Assembly: GCA_017503805.1 (NCBI GenBank)
Contig: JAFVSJ010000016.1
Location: 1-64,000 of the forward strand
Length of the DNA stretch: 64,000 nt
Reading direction: 5' to 3'
Origin: Tidjanibacter sp.
GTDB lineage: Bacteria; Bacteroidota; Bacteroidia; Bacteroidales; Rikenellaceae
The position numbers and the translations under genes were made by a program. A model generated the notes under the pieces. It did not search any database. It saw only the letters and a list, made by a program, of their open reading frames with translations, and was not told where the DNA came from. Numbering within the stretch: position 1 is the first letter of the stretch; every line of letters begins with the position of its first letter. This document shows positions 46,797 to 56,057 of this stretch, in pieces.

Positions 46797-47690
46797 TTAT
46801 CTTTTCTTGTTAGTTTTCTTCTTTGTCTCTTCGGGGGCTTTTTCTTCTTTCCAGATGGCCTGACCGTCGTACTCTACATTGAGTCTGCCGCGGCTCATAT
46901 CCACCACCTTCGACTCGCAGAAGCGCCTCCAACGATAGAACTTGGCCTCTACGTTTTCCAGCGCTCCAAACTCCAAGATGTAGCCTCCTCGGCGTGGAAC
47001 AAGCTCAATGTGAGGCTCTTGGAATTCGCCTTTGCGCGATGGGGTGCGTGGCATTACGAGTGCCATCTGCACAAACTGACCACTCAGTTCCTCCGACTCC
47101 TCCATCAAAACTACAAAGTTAATGAGTTTGCAAAGAAAATTGTAGCTTTCTTTAGATTTTTTTTCGCCCTCGCCAATCCACTCTCTCAGGCTACCCGTGA
47201 AACTCTTCCCAAAGGGAAGCCACAGCTCGCCCGTGGCGATGGGCAATCGGAGTGCCACACCCGCATCTACGGGTAGCACATACATATTGCGAGTCAGGTA
47301 GAAGTCGTAGCCGCTGTTGGTGCGGATGCGCATATAGGGCTCGCGCTGTGTCAGCTCCACTGTGAGGGTGCCGTTGTAGTCGACGTAGGTCATTGCCCGC
47401 TCCACGAAGCAGTACTCCTCCACGACGTGGTTGATTTTGGCCAAATCGAGGCTGTCGACCGCCACTCCCAGCGGATTGAGTCCCGCATTGTCGATGAGTC
47501 CCACGACCAGCTCGGGGGTTACAAATCGGGCCTCCTGCCGGCCTGCAATGATGACCTCCACTTGCTCCACTCGGCGGGCCTCCTCATTGCTATGGCGTAG
47601 CAGTGCGGCGGCAATGAAAAACCCCACTACCGCACACCAAAATATCGTTGTGCCGACTATCTTCCAGACTCTCTTACTCCTCTTACTCAT
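46797..47690 (-). CDS. ftsQ: Cell division protein FtsQ/DivIB
   Basis: 297 residues. A short basic cytoplasmic end, one membrane segment (about 12-30: IVGTTIFWCAVVGFFIAAALL) and a POTRA-like and beta domain (GLNPLGVAVDSL...VERAMTYVDYNGTLTVELTQREP) are present. The Lys-rich tail ends KKKTNKKR. Sequence similarity within the family is low, but topology, size and position between murC and ftsA are decisive. It joins the FtsL-FtsB part of the divisome. Confidence 0.9.
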   Translation of the reverse strand: MSKRSKRVWKIVGTTIFWCAVVGFFIAAALLRHSNEEARRVEQVEVIIAGRQEARFVTPELVVGLIDNAGLNPLGVAVDSLDLAKINHVVEEYCFVERAMTYVDYNGTLTVELTQREPYMRIRTNSGYDFYLTRNMYVLPVDAGVALRLPIATGELWLPFGKSFTGSLREWIGEGEKKSKESYNFLCKLINFVVLMEESEELSGQFVQMALVMPRTPSRKGEFQEPHIELVPRRGGYILEFGALENVEAKFYRWRRFCESKVVDMSRGRLNVEYDGQAIWKEEKAPEETKKKTNKKR

Positions 47691-47735
47691 AGAGTTATAT
47701 CTCCTTTTCTCTGTTTCTCTTTCTTGCCGCCAGAC

Positions 47736-49112
47736 CTATCGGTTGCCCTCTGCCTTGCGCCTCAGAGCCTCGGCCACCTTGGCGCACTCGCGGTCGATGT
47801 CGCCCGCACCAAAGGTCACAACCACATCGCTCTCCTCACCGGCCAACTCCTCGGCCAGACGGCTCTTTTCCACAAGAGTGCAGGGGGCTGTGATCTGCCC
47901 CATCAGCATCTGACTTGTCACACCCTCGATGGGCTCCTCTCTTGCAGGGTAGATGGGCAACAATACCACCCTGTCAGCTGCCGAAAGCGACTCGGCAAAC
48001 CCATCGGCAAAGTCGCGTGTGCGAGTGTAGAGGTGGGGCTGGAAGGCTACGGTCAGATGTCGGCCGGGGAACATCCCGCGGATCGAACGGATGGCTGCCG
48101 AGAGCTCCCTCGGATGGTGTGCATAGTCGTCTATGTAGACCTGCGTGGGGGTGTTTATCCAGACCTCGAAGCGACGTTTAACGCCCTCAAACTCTTCGAG
48201 TGCCTGCTTGAGGGCATCGCGGTCGAAGTCGCCTGCCACCCAGAGTGCCGCCACAGCCGCTACAGCGTTTTCCACATTTATCTCGCCTCCGATTCCGAGC
48301 CTGCATCCCTCGATGCGTTCGGTGGGGCATACGATGTCGAAACGGAAGGTGCCGTCGCCTACGGGCACGATGTTTTCGGCCCTGAAGTCGGCATCGGGGT
48401 TGCGTAGGTCGTAGGTGTACTCGCTGATGGCGTTGTTGTGGTGGTCAATCTCCAAGCCGTAGTGCTTGATGAGCGTTCCACCCTCCTCGATGCGCTCCAC
48501 AAATTCGGCAAAGGCACGCTTCATCTGCTCGTGGGTGCCGTAGATGTCGAGATGGTCGGCATCGGTGCTGGTGACTACCGCAATGGAGGGGGTCAGACGC
48601 AGAAACGAACGGTCGAACTCATCGGCTTCCACTGCCATACGCTCTCCGCCGCCGAGGACCAGATTGCTGCCCAAGTTGCGTGAGATGCCGCCGAGGAAGG
48701 CGTTGCCAGCACCCGTAGAACGGAGTGTGAGCCAAGCTGTCAGGGTGGTTGTGGTGGTCTTGCCGTGTGTGCCGGCGATGGCTGTTGTGCGCTTGCCTGC
48801 GGTGAGGTGACCGAGTGCTTCGGAACGTTTGATGACCTCGAAACCGTTGTTGCGGAAGTAGCCCAACTCGGTGTGGTCGGAGGGGATGGCGGGGGTGTAG
48901 ATGACAAGTGTCGAGGCTGCATCGCGCCACTCGGGGCCGATGAGTTCGGTGTTGTCGTCATAGTGGATGGCTGCCCCTTCGGACTCGAGTTCGGCCGTCA
49001 GTGGCGAGGGGGTGCGGTCATAGCCTCCCACCTTGCACCCTTCGTGGAGGAAGTAGCGCGCAATGGCACTCATACCGATTCCTCCGATGCCCACAAAATA
49101 TACGTTCCTCAT
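47736..49112 (-). CDS. murC: UDP-N-acetylmuramate--L-alanine ligase
   Basis: The ATG at 49112 (MRNVYFVGIGGIGMSA) gives 458 residues; an upstream in-frame start adds nine poorly conserved residues. The Rossmann motif GIGGIGMSAIA, the ATP loop GTHGKTTTT, DADHLDIYG and the Mur ligase C-terminal domain with DDYAHHP are present. It adds L-alanine to UDP-MurNAc in the cytoplasm. Confidence 0.97.
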   Translation of the reverse strand: MRNVYFVGIGGIGMSAIARYFLHEGCKVGGYDRTPSPLTAELESEGAAIHYDDNTELIGPEWRDAASTLVIYTPAIPSDHTELGYFRNNGFEVIKRSEALGHLTAGKRTTAIAGTHGKTTTTTLTAWLTLRSTGAGNAFLGGISRNLGSNLVLGGGERMAVEADEFDRSFLRLTPSIAVVTSTDADHLDIYGTHEQMKRAFAEFVERIEEGGTLIKHYGLEIDHHNNAISEYTYDLRNPDADFRAENIVPVGDGTFRFDIVCPTERIEGCRLGIGGEINVENAVAAVAALWVAGDFDRDALKQALEEFEGVKRRFEVWINTPTQVYIDDYAHHPRELSAAIRSIRGMFPGRHLTVAFQPHLYTRTRDFADGFAESLSAADRVVLLPIYPAREEPIEGVTSQMLMGQITAPCTLVEKSRLAEELAGEESDVVVTFGAGDIDRECAKVAEALRRKAEGNR

Positions 49113-49187
49113 AACTGTATCTTTCTTTCTTGCAATCAATTAATGTCAATCTCTTTTTTTGCGGCCGCCGGTTGGCCCTTATGCAAT

Positions 49188-50303
49188 CTACTCAATCCCC
49201 AGCTCCTTGCAGACTACCTCTGCCACTCGGTCGGCCGAGTCGTCTATGGCCAGCGTGCGGATATTGGTGCTGAGCCTCTCGAGCCTCGAGGGGTCGGCCA
49301 CCATAGCCTCCACCACTCCGAATGCCCTCTCTACAGCCTCGCTGTCGGCCACAATTTCGGCTGCACCCTTGTTGACGAGTGCCATAGCGTTGTGGGTTTG
49401 ATGGTCCTCGGCCACGTTGGGTGAGGGGATGAAGAGGGTCGGTTTCCCCACCAGACAGAGTTCGCTCACCGAGCAGGCTCCGCTACGTGAGATGACCACC
49501 GTGGCGGCTTCGTAGGCGTAGTCCATACGGTCGATGAAGGCACCCCTCCAGATGCCCGTCATATCCTTACCCTTGCAGAACTCCTCCATCTCGCGGTCGT
49601 AATACTTGCCGTTTTGCCAGATGACCTCCACCTTGCCTTCGCCGACGATGCGCTCCAAGTGGGCCTTCATCATCTCGTTCATCGTGCGCGAACCGAGCGA
49701 GCCACCCACAATCAGTACCACGGGTTTGGTGCCCGAGAGTCCGAAGTGTGCGAGTGCGGCGGCGTGGTCTACCGAGCCACCGAAACTGCCACGCAGAGGG
49801 TTGCCCGTGTGGACAATCTTCTCGGCCGGGAAGAATCGCTCCATACCATCGTAGGCTACGCAGATTTTGCGTGCGCCTCGAGCCAGGAGTTTGTTGGTCA
49901 CACCTGCATAGGAGTTCTGTTCTTGGAGCACGGTGGGGATACCCTTGCGCTGTGCGGCCTTGAGAATGGGTGCGCTCGCATAGCCGCCAAAGCCCACTGC
50001 GGCATCGGCACCGAAGTCACGAATGGTCTTGCGTGCCTTGCGCATACTTCGCAGCAGTTTGAATGGCAGTGCGAGGTTGGCGAGTGTGAGTCGGCGTTGG
50101 AGTCCCGCTACGGGGAGTCCCACAATCTTGTAGCCGAGTGCGGGTATCTTCTCCATCTCCATCTTGCCCTCGGCTCCCACGAAGAGCAACTCCACCCTTT
50201 GGCCGAGTCGGCGGCGGAGTGCTTCGGCTGTGGCTACGGCGGGGTAGATGTGGCCGCCTGTGCCACCTCCGCTCAGAACTATGCGTACTTTTCTTTGTGT
50301 CAT
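49188..50303 (-). CDS. murG: UDP-N-acetylglucosamine transferase MurG
   Basis: 371 residues of the GT-B fold: SGGGTGGHIYPAVATAEAL at the start, the membrane-contact GFGGYASAP and QEQNSYAGVTNK, GGSLGSRTMNE, and the UDP-GlcNAc-binding SRSGACSVSEL with the NPRG-like tail GNPLRGSF earlier. It turns lipid I into lipid II at the inner face of the membrane. It lies between ftsW and murC. Confidence 0.97.
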   Translation of the reverse strand: MTQRKVRIVLSGGGTGGHIYPAVATAEALRRRLGQRVELLFVGAEGKMEMEKIPALGYKIVGLPVAGLQRRLTLANLALPFKLLRSMRKARKTIRDFGADAAVGFGGYASAPILKAAQRKGIPTVLQEQNSYAGVTNKLLARGARKICVAYDGMERFFPAEKIVHTGNPLRGSFGGSVDHAAALAHFGLSGTKPVVLIVGGSLGSRTMNEMMKAHLERIVGEGKVEVIWQNGKYYDREMEEFCKGKDMTGIWRGAFIDRMDYAYEAATVVISRSGACSVSELCLVGKPTLFIPSPNVAEDHQTHNAMALVNKGAAEIVADSEAVERAFGVVEAMVADPSRLERLSTNIRTLAIDDSADRVAEVVCKELGIE

Positions 50304-50390
50304 ATCTCTGTCTGTTTCTCTTTGTTTTGTCTGTGGTTTTTATGATACTGCTCTGCTGCGCGACTGACTCTGCCGAGTTATCGAGCTATC

Positions 50391-51710
50391 TTATTTGTTC
50401 CCAATCTGTTGTGCTGCTTTCCTGCGCTCCCTTTCGGCCTCCTCCTCTTCGGCCTTGGCGCTCACACCCATCAGCACTCCGAGCATCGTCAGCGTGATGA
50501 CGAGCGAGGTGCCTCCCTTGCTCACTATCGGCAGTTGCTGGCCCGTAAGCGGGAAGAGCGAGACGCTCACCAACATATGGAGGAACGCCTGCAAGACGAT
50601 GACCGTACCGATACCGAGTACCAGCAGCCCCGGGAATGCCGTACCGCACTTGCGGAATATTTCGAGTGAGCGGTAGAACATCAGCAGATAGGCAAAAAGC
50701 ATCACGAGTCCGCCGAAGATGAGTCCATACTCCTCAATGAGGAATGCGTAGGCCATATCCTTGTCGGCCTCGGCCAAGTAGCGGTTGGTGCTCTGTCCGG
50801 GCCCCTTGCCGACCAACTTACCCGTAGCTATCGACATCTTGGCGTAGACCGTTTGGTCGTGCTCTTTGGGTGTGCCGTCGTCGTTTTTGTGGCGCAGATA
50901 GTACTCCTTTTTGTCTATCTTGCCCACCTCCACCGACTTGGTTACCACGTCGGGTACCCAGCCGCCAATCCTACCCTTGAGGGTGTCGCCTCGCCCCGCA
51001 ACGCCATAGATAGCCACAAGCGCACCGGCCATAACCACACCTACGGCCATTATCTTCCAGAGGTCGCTGCGGTGTACCCTGCAGAGGAACATCATCGCCA
51101 GGCAACTCGCCGCAATGATGAGCGTGGTGGAGTTGCTGAACTTGACTGTGATGGCGCAGCAGAGGGCTATGGGGAGGACTATGGGTAGGGTCTGCGAGGT
51201 GATTATCTCCATCTGCTTGGCCTTGTCTTTACGCCAATCTTCGGCGCGGAAGCTCGGCATTATCCGCAGTGAGTCCATCTTTTTCTGACGTATGGAGAGC
51301 TGCGCGGCGAGGTTTATGACGGTGGCAAACTTGAGAAGTTCAAAGGGTTGGAACGAGAATCCATCAATAATCTGCAGTCCTCGTTCGGCGCTGTCACCCT
51401 TGTGGAGGATGATCATCAGCAGTGTCAGTCCGAGCGATAGCAGGAAGAAGGGTACGTTGGCGTAGCGATAGTAGCGTATCGGGAAGAGCTGTACCACGTA
51501 GAAGCAGGTCATCCCTATGCAGATGAAGAGCAACTGCTTGATTAGCTCCTGATTGGCATTGGTAGCCACATCGTAGGCAGTGGTCGAGTAGACCACAAAG
51601 AGCGAGTAGACGAGTAGGATGATTATCACCACCCACATCACCTTGTCGCCCGCAAAGATGCGCCCAACACGCCCTGCTCCCGAGGGTTTGTAGTCTGCCG
51701 ATTTTGCCAT
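50391..51710 (-). CDS. ftsW: FtsW, SEDS-family septal peptidoglycan polymerase
   Basis: 439 residues with ten or so membrane segments. A long outside loop (about 240-305) precedes the family motifs GKGPGQSTNR, DMAYAFLIEEYGLIFG and GQQLPIVSKGGTS. It polymerises lipid II at the septum with the FtsI transpeptidase encoded in the same cluster. The C-terminal tail is basic and Glu-rich. Confidence 0.96.
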   Translation of the reverse strand: MAKSADYKPSGAGRVGRIFAGDKVMWVVIIILLVYSLFVVYSTTAYDVATNANQELIKQLLFICIGMTCFYVVQLFPIRYYRYANVPFFLLSLGLTLLMIILHKGDSAERGLQIIDGFSFQPFELLKFATVINLAAQLSIRQKKMDSLRIMPSFRAEDWRKDKAKQMEIITSQTLPIVLPIALCCAITVKFSNSTTLIIAASCLAMMFLCRVHRSDLWKIMAVGVVMAGALVAIYGVAGRGDTLKGRIGGWVPDVVTKSVEVGKIDKKEYYLRHKNDDGTPKEHDQTVYAKMSIATGKLVGKGPGQSTNRYLAEADKDMAYAFLIEEYGLIFGGLVMLFAYLLMFYRSLEIFRKCGTAFPGLLVLGIGTVIVLQAFLHMLVSVSLFPLTGQQLPIVSKGGTSLVITLTMLGVLMGVSAKAEEEEAERERRKAAQQIGNK

Positions 51711-51773
51711 AGTATCTCTCTTTCTTGCTTGTGAAAATAATGTCTGTTGTTGCTTTGCGCCCTCCCTTGTTCA

Positions 51774-53114
51774 CTATTCGTTTTCGGCCTTAAGTCCCCA
51801 TACGGCCTCCTTGAAGAGCCTGCCTCGCTCCTCGTAGTTGCGGAAGAGGTCGAAGCTCGCACAGGCAGGCGAGAGCAACACCGTGTCGCCACTCTGTGCC
51901 ACCTGACGGCAGACCTCCACGGCCTCGGCCAGCGAGGAGGTGTTGTAGACGGGGACTATGCCGCTGAAGTTGTCTATCAGTTTGGCATTGTTGACACCCA
52001 TACATACGAGTGCCTTCACCTTCTTGCCCACGAAATCCATCAGAGGCTCGTAGTCGTTGCCCTTGTCGGTACCGCCTGCAATCCACACGGTTGGGTGCTG
52101 CATACTCTCAAGAGCATACCACACCGAGTCGACATTGGTAGCCTTCGAGTCGTTTATCCACTCCACGCCGTCGACGCTGCGGACAAACTCCAATCTGTGC
52201 TCAACACCCTCAAACGAGTAGAGCGAGCGGAGGATGCTCTCCTCACTCACACCCGCAGCGAGGGCTGCAAGCGTGGCCGCCATTGCGTTGTAGGCGTTGT
52301 GAAGTCCCTTGATGTGGAGCCTTTCGAGCTCTATCTCCACCCTCTTGTCACCCAACTCTACGGTGGCTACTCCATCGGCAATGTTGGCCTTTCCGAAGGG
52401 ATGGAGCGAGGCAGCAGGCGATAGTTTCTCCACTTCGGCGAGGGTCGTTTTGTCGTCGGCCGAGTAGATGAAGTGGTCTGCAGAAGTTTGGTTGCGGCAG
52501 ATGCGCATCTTGCTGTCGATGTAGTTCTGGAAGATGTAGTTGTATCGGTCGAGGTGGTCGGGAGTGATGTTCATCAGCACCCCTACGTCGGCCTTGAAGT
52601 CGTAGCAGCCGTCGAGTTGGAAACTGCTCAGCTCAAGCACATACCACTCCTTGTCTTCGCGTGCCACCGTGAGTGCATAGCTGCGACCGATGTTGCCACC
52701 CACTGCCACATTCATACCCGCCTCAGAGAGTATCTTGTGGGTGAGTGTGGTGGTAGTGGTCTTGCCATTGGAGCCGGTGATGCAGATGGTGCGGCCCTTG
52801 CTGAAGGGGTGAGCAAACTCTATCTCGCTCACAATCTCCACCCCCGCCTCGCGCAGCTTCTGCACGATGGGTGCCTTCTCGGGGATGCCGGGGCTCTTCA
52901 CTACGAGGTCGGCCGAGAGGATGCGCTCTTCGGTGTGACCTCCCTGTTCGTAGTCGATGCCCTCTTGGTCGAGCAGGGTGCGGTAGCGGTCGCCTATGGT
53001 GCCCGCATCACTCAGGAATGTGTCGTAGCCTTTGGTCTTGGCAAGTACTGCCGAGCCGTAGCCGCTTTCGCCTCCGCCGAGGATGACTACTTTTTTGATG
53101 TTCTCTCTATTCAT
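51774..53114 (-). CDS. murD: UDP-N-acetylmuramoylalanine--D-glutamate ligase
   Basis: The ATG at 53114 (MNRENIKKVVILGGGESG) gives 446 residues. An earlier in-frame start would abut the mraY stop codon and adds an unconserved stretch. The ATP loop is GSNGKTTTTT, with NITPDHLDRY, the HRLEFV segment, NDSKATN and a LSPACASFDLF stretch near the end. It adds D-glutamate to UDP-MurNAc-L-Ala. Confidence 0.97.
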   Translation of the reverse strand: MNRENIKKVVILGGGESGYGSAVLAKTKGYDTFLSDAGTIGDRYRTLLDQEGIDYEQGGHTEERILSADLVVKSPGIPEKAPIVQKLREAGVEIVSEIEFAHPFSKGRTICITGSNGKTTTTTLTHKILSEAGMNVAVGGNIGRSYALTVAREDKEWYVLELSSFQLDGCYDFKADVGVLMNITPDHLDRYNYIFQNYIDSKMRICRNQTSADHFIYSADDKTTLAEVEKLSPAASLHPFGKANIADGVATVELGDKRVEIELERLHIKGLHNAYNAMAATLAALAAGVSEESILRSLYSFEGVEHRLEFVRSVDGVEWINDSKATNVDSVWYALESMQHPTVWIAGGTDKGNDYEPLMDFVGKKVKALVCMGVNNAKLIDNFSGIVPVYNTSSLAEAVEVCRQVAQSGDTVLLSPACASFDLFRNYEERGRLFKEAVWGLKAENE

Positions 53115-53171
53115 ATTTTTAGTGTTCTTCTTCTCTTGGGTTTTATAGGGGTTTGTTGTCGGGATGTGCAA

Positions 53172-54425
53172 CTACCTGATTTTGAGCGTTACGAGTGCAA
53201 AGGCGGCGAGGAGTATCTGGATGATCCAGAACCTCACGACGATGCGGTTTTCGGGTGTGTTGCTCTTCTGATAGTGGTGGTGTAGCGGGGCCATACGCAG
53301 CAGCCTGCGTCCCTCGCCATATTTCTTGCGGGTGTACTTGAAGTAGAAGGTCTGCATCATCACCGAGACCACCTCCACGAGGTAGACTCCGCAGAGGATG
53401 GGGAGGAGCAGCTCCTTGCGGATGGCCAGCGCAAATACGGCTATGATGCCGCCGATGGCCAGACTGCCTGTGTCACCCATAAATACCTGTGCGGGGTAGC
53501 AGTTATACCACAAGAAACCGATGAGCGCACCCACGAAAGCGGCTCCAAAGACGGCCAGCTCGCCACTACCGGGGATGTACATAATGTTGAGGTAGTCGGC
53601 ATAGATGACGTGACCCGAGAGGTAGGCGAGGATGGAGAGCACCACCGCCACGATGGCACTCACACCCGTATTCAGACCGTCGAGTCCGTCGGTGAGGTTG
53701 GAGCCGTTCGATACGGCCGTGATGATGAAGATGGCCACAAGTATGTAGAGCACCCAGGTGAGCTTGTCGCCCAGAGGGGTGTCGCTCGGGATGAACCAAT
53801 GGTAGTCGAGCTCGTTGTTTTTGACGAAGGGGATGGTCGTCTTGGTGCTCTTTTCGCCCACGTAGTACTCCTCTACGGTCTTGGTTACGGTGCCGTCGGG
53901 GGCCACATTCTCAACCACTTCGGTTGTCTTGGCGGTGGTATTTTTGTCTACGACCACCACCTGCTCCGAGAAGCACATCACGGTGCCCACGATGACACCG
54001 AGGCCCACCTGACCTACGATTTTGAACTTACCTTTGAGTCCGTTTTTGTTTTTGCGAAAGACCTTGATGTAGTCGTCGGCGAAGCCGAGTGCTCCGAGCC
54101 AGATGGTGGAGATTATCATCAGCCAGACGTAGATGTTCGAGAGGTCGCCGAGCAGCAGGATGGGTATCAACACCGAGATGATGATGATAATGCCACCCAT
54201 CGTGGGCGTACCTTTTTTCTCCATCTGCCCCTCGAGTCCGAGGTCGCGGATATCCTCACCTATCTGCTTGCGCCTGAGGGCCCTGATGAGCCTTGCGCCG
54301 AAGATGGAGCCGATGAGTAGCGCGATGATGATTGCTCCCACCGAACGGAAGGAGAGATATTGGAACATTCCGAGTCCGGGGATGTCGAAATGTTGTTCGA
54401 GATATTTGACCAGCGAATAGAGCAT
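53172..54425 (-). CDS. mraY: Phospho-N-acetylmuramoyl-pentapeptide transferase
   Basis: 417 residues with about ten membrane segments. Active-site features are the GTPTMGG segment near residue 75, the FADDYIK motif, NLTDGLDGL with catalytic Asp residues, and the APLHHHYQ segment near the end. It makes lipid I. Residues about 158-200 form a long hydrophilic loop rich in Thr, Val and Glu (around NVAPDGTVTKTVEEYY), longer than in the 360-residue proteobacterial enzymes. Bacteroidetes homologues also tend to carry a loop here. Confidence 0.97.
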   Translation of the reverse strand: MLYSLVKYLEQHFDIPGLGMFQYLSFRSVGAIIIALLIGSIFGARLIRALRRKQIGEDIRDLGLEGQMEKKGTPTMGGIIIIISVLIPILLLGDLSNIYVWLMIISTIWLGALGFADDYIKVFRKNKNGLKGKFKIVGQVGLGVIVGTVMCFSEQVVVVDKNTTAKTTEVVENVAPDGTVTKTVEEYYVGEKSTKTTIPFVKNNELDYHWFIPSDTPLGDKLTWVLYILVAIFIITAVSNGSNLTDGLDGLNTGVSAIVAVVLSILAYLSGHVIYADYLNIMYIPGSGELAVFGAAFVGALIGFLWYNCYPAQVFMGDTGSLAIGGIIAVFALAIRKELLLPILCGVYLVEVVSVMMQTFYFKYTRKKYGEGRRLLRMAPLHHHYQKSNTPENRIVVRFWIIQILLAAFALVTLKIR

Positions 54426-54534
54426 TTTTAATTAATTTTAATAAATTGCAATTAGATGGTAAATATTTTTATTAACTATTGTTGGTTTCTATTTTCAATG
54501 CGAGTGGACTTGGTTCTCACTTTGGGCTGTGCAT

Positions 54535-55989
54535 CTACACCTGCTCACTCTCGAAGTAGGAGAGCACCTGCTCCTGGTCGGAGAAGTGTCGCTTCTCGGT
54601 GCCTATGATTTGGTAGTCCTCGTGTCCCTTGCCAGCAATGAGCACCACGTCGCCCGGCTCGGCCATACGGAGAGCTGTGCGGATGGCTTGTGCTCGGTCG
54701 GTGATGGTGAGGTAGTTGGTGCGACCCACAACTCCCTGCTCCATATCGGCCAAGATTGCCTCGGGAGACTCGGTGCGCGGGTTGTCGGAGGTGAAGATGG
54801 CGGTGTGGGACTTCTCCACAGCTATGACTGCCATCTCGGGGCGCTTGGTCTTGTCGCGGTCGCCGCCACAGCCACAGATGGTTATGAGCCTGCGTGCGGT
54901 ACCCACACCGAGGATGGTGTCGATGACGTTTTCGAGCGCATCGGGTGTGTGTGCATAGTCCACGATGGCCACCACACCTCTCTTCGAACGGAAGGTCTGG
55001 AACCTGCCGCAGACGCTGCCGAGCGAACTGAGTGCCACGAGCACCTCTTCGGGTTTGAACCCGAGCAGGATGGCTGCGCCATAGACGGCTGTGAGGTTGT
55101 AGCCGTTGAAACGGCCGAGCAGAGGTGACCACATCTGCCTGCCGTCAATCTCGAGGAGCATACCCTCGAGGGTGGTTTCTACTATCTTGGTGTTTATCTC
55201 GCCCACCCCTCGGAGCGAGTAGGTGTGACGGTCGGCCTTGGTGTTTTGGACCATTACGGCTCCGTTGCGGTCGTCGGCATTGACGAGAGCCCAACTACCC
55301 TTGGGGAGGGAGTCGAAGAGGAGCTTTTTGGCACGGATATACTCGGCGAAGGTCTTGTGATAGTCGAGATGGTCGTGTGTGAGGTTGCTGAAGAGAGCAC
55401 CTCTGAATCGGAGTCCTTCGGTGCGATGCTGCACCAGACTGTGCGACGACACCTCCATAAAACAGTAGTCGCACCCTGCCTCGACCATCTCTGCGAGCAG
55501 ACGGTTGAGGGTGAGTGCATCGGGGGTTGTGTGGGTGGAGGGCTCCTCGCGGTTACCTATTTTATATATAACGGTAGAGATGAGTCCTGCTTTGTAGCCG
55601 AGCTTTTGTGTGAGATTGTAGAGGAGGGTGGCTGTGGTGGTCTTGCCGTTGGTGCCTGTCACCCCTACGAGTGCGAGTTTCTCGGAGGGGCGGCCGTAGA
55701 AGTTGGCTGCAATTATGCCGAGTGCTGCTGCGGAGTCGGCCACTCTGATGTAGACCACATTGGGGGCTACCTCTTCGGGCATACGGGTGCAGACCACGGC
55801 TGTGGCTCCTGCGCCGACTGCGGGGGCGATGAAACGGTGACCATCTACGGCCGTACCTTCCACCGCCACGAAGAGAGTTCCCTCTGTGACCTTACGTGAA
55901 TCCATAGTCACCTCTGTGACTTCGGCTGTGGCGATGTTTCCCACCGCCTCAACTATCTCTACTCTCTCGAGCAGTTTGTCTATTCTCAT
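54535..55989 (-). CDS. murE: UDP-MurNAc-tripeptide ligase, probably meso-diaminopimelate adding
   Basis: 484 residues. The ATP loop is GVTGTNGKTTTATLL, followed by SSHSLVQHR, LTHDHLDYHKT and DYAHTPDALENV. The substrate motif DNPR (in TSDNPRTESP) is the one associated with meso-diaminopimelate rather than lysine. It adds the third stem residue of peptidoglycan. The gene upstream in the transcript is the Sel1/PEGA protein instead of ftsI, which normally precedes murE. Confidence 0.97.
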   Translation of the reverse strand: MRIDKLLERVEIVEAVGNIATAEVTEVTMDSRKVTEGTLFVAVEGTAVDGHRFIAPAVGAGATAVVCTRMPEEVAPNVVYIRVADSAAALGIIAANFYGRPSEKLALVGVTGTNGKTTTATLLYNLTQKLGYKAGLISTVIYKIGNREEPSTHTTPDALTLNRLLAEMVEAGCDYCFMEVSSHSLVQHRTEGLRFRGALFSNLTHDHLDYHKTFAEYIRAKKLLFDSLPKGSWALVNADDRNGAVMVQNTKADRHTYSLRGVGEINTKIVETTLEGMLLEIDGRQMWSPLLGRFNGYNLTAVYGAAILLGFKPEEVLVALSSLGSVCGRFQTFRSKRGVVAIVDYAHTPDALENVIDTILGVGTARRLITICGCGGDRDKTKRPEMAVIAVEKSHTAIFTSDNPRTESPEAILADMEQGVVGRTNYLTITDRAQAIRTALRMAEPGDVVLIAGKGHEDYQIIGTEKRHFSDQEQVLSYFESEQV

Positions 55990-56057
55990 AGTTCTTTTTT
56001 TATCTCTTATCAGTTTGTCCTTATTCCATATTTTTCTCGGCAGCTCTCAGCAATGAC

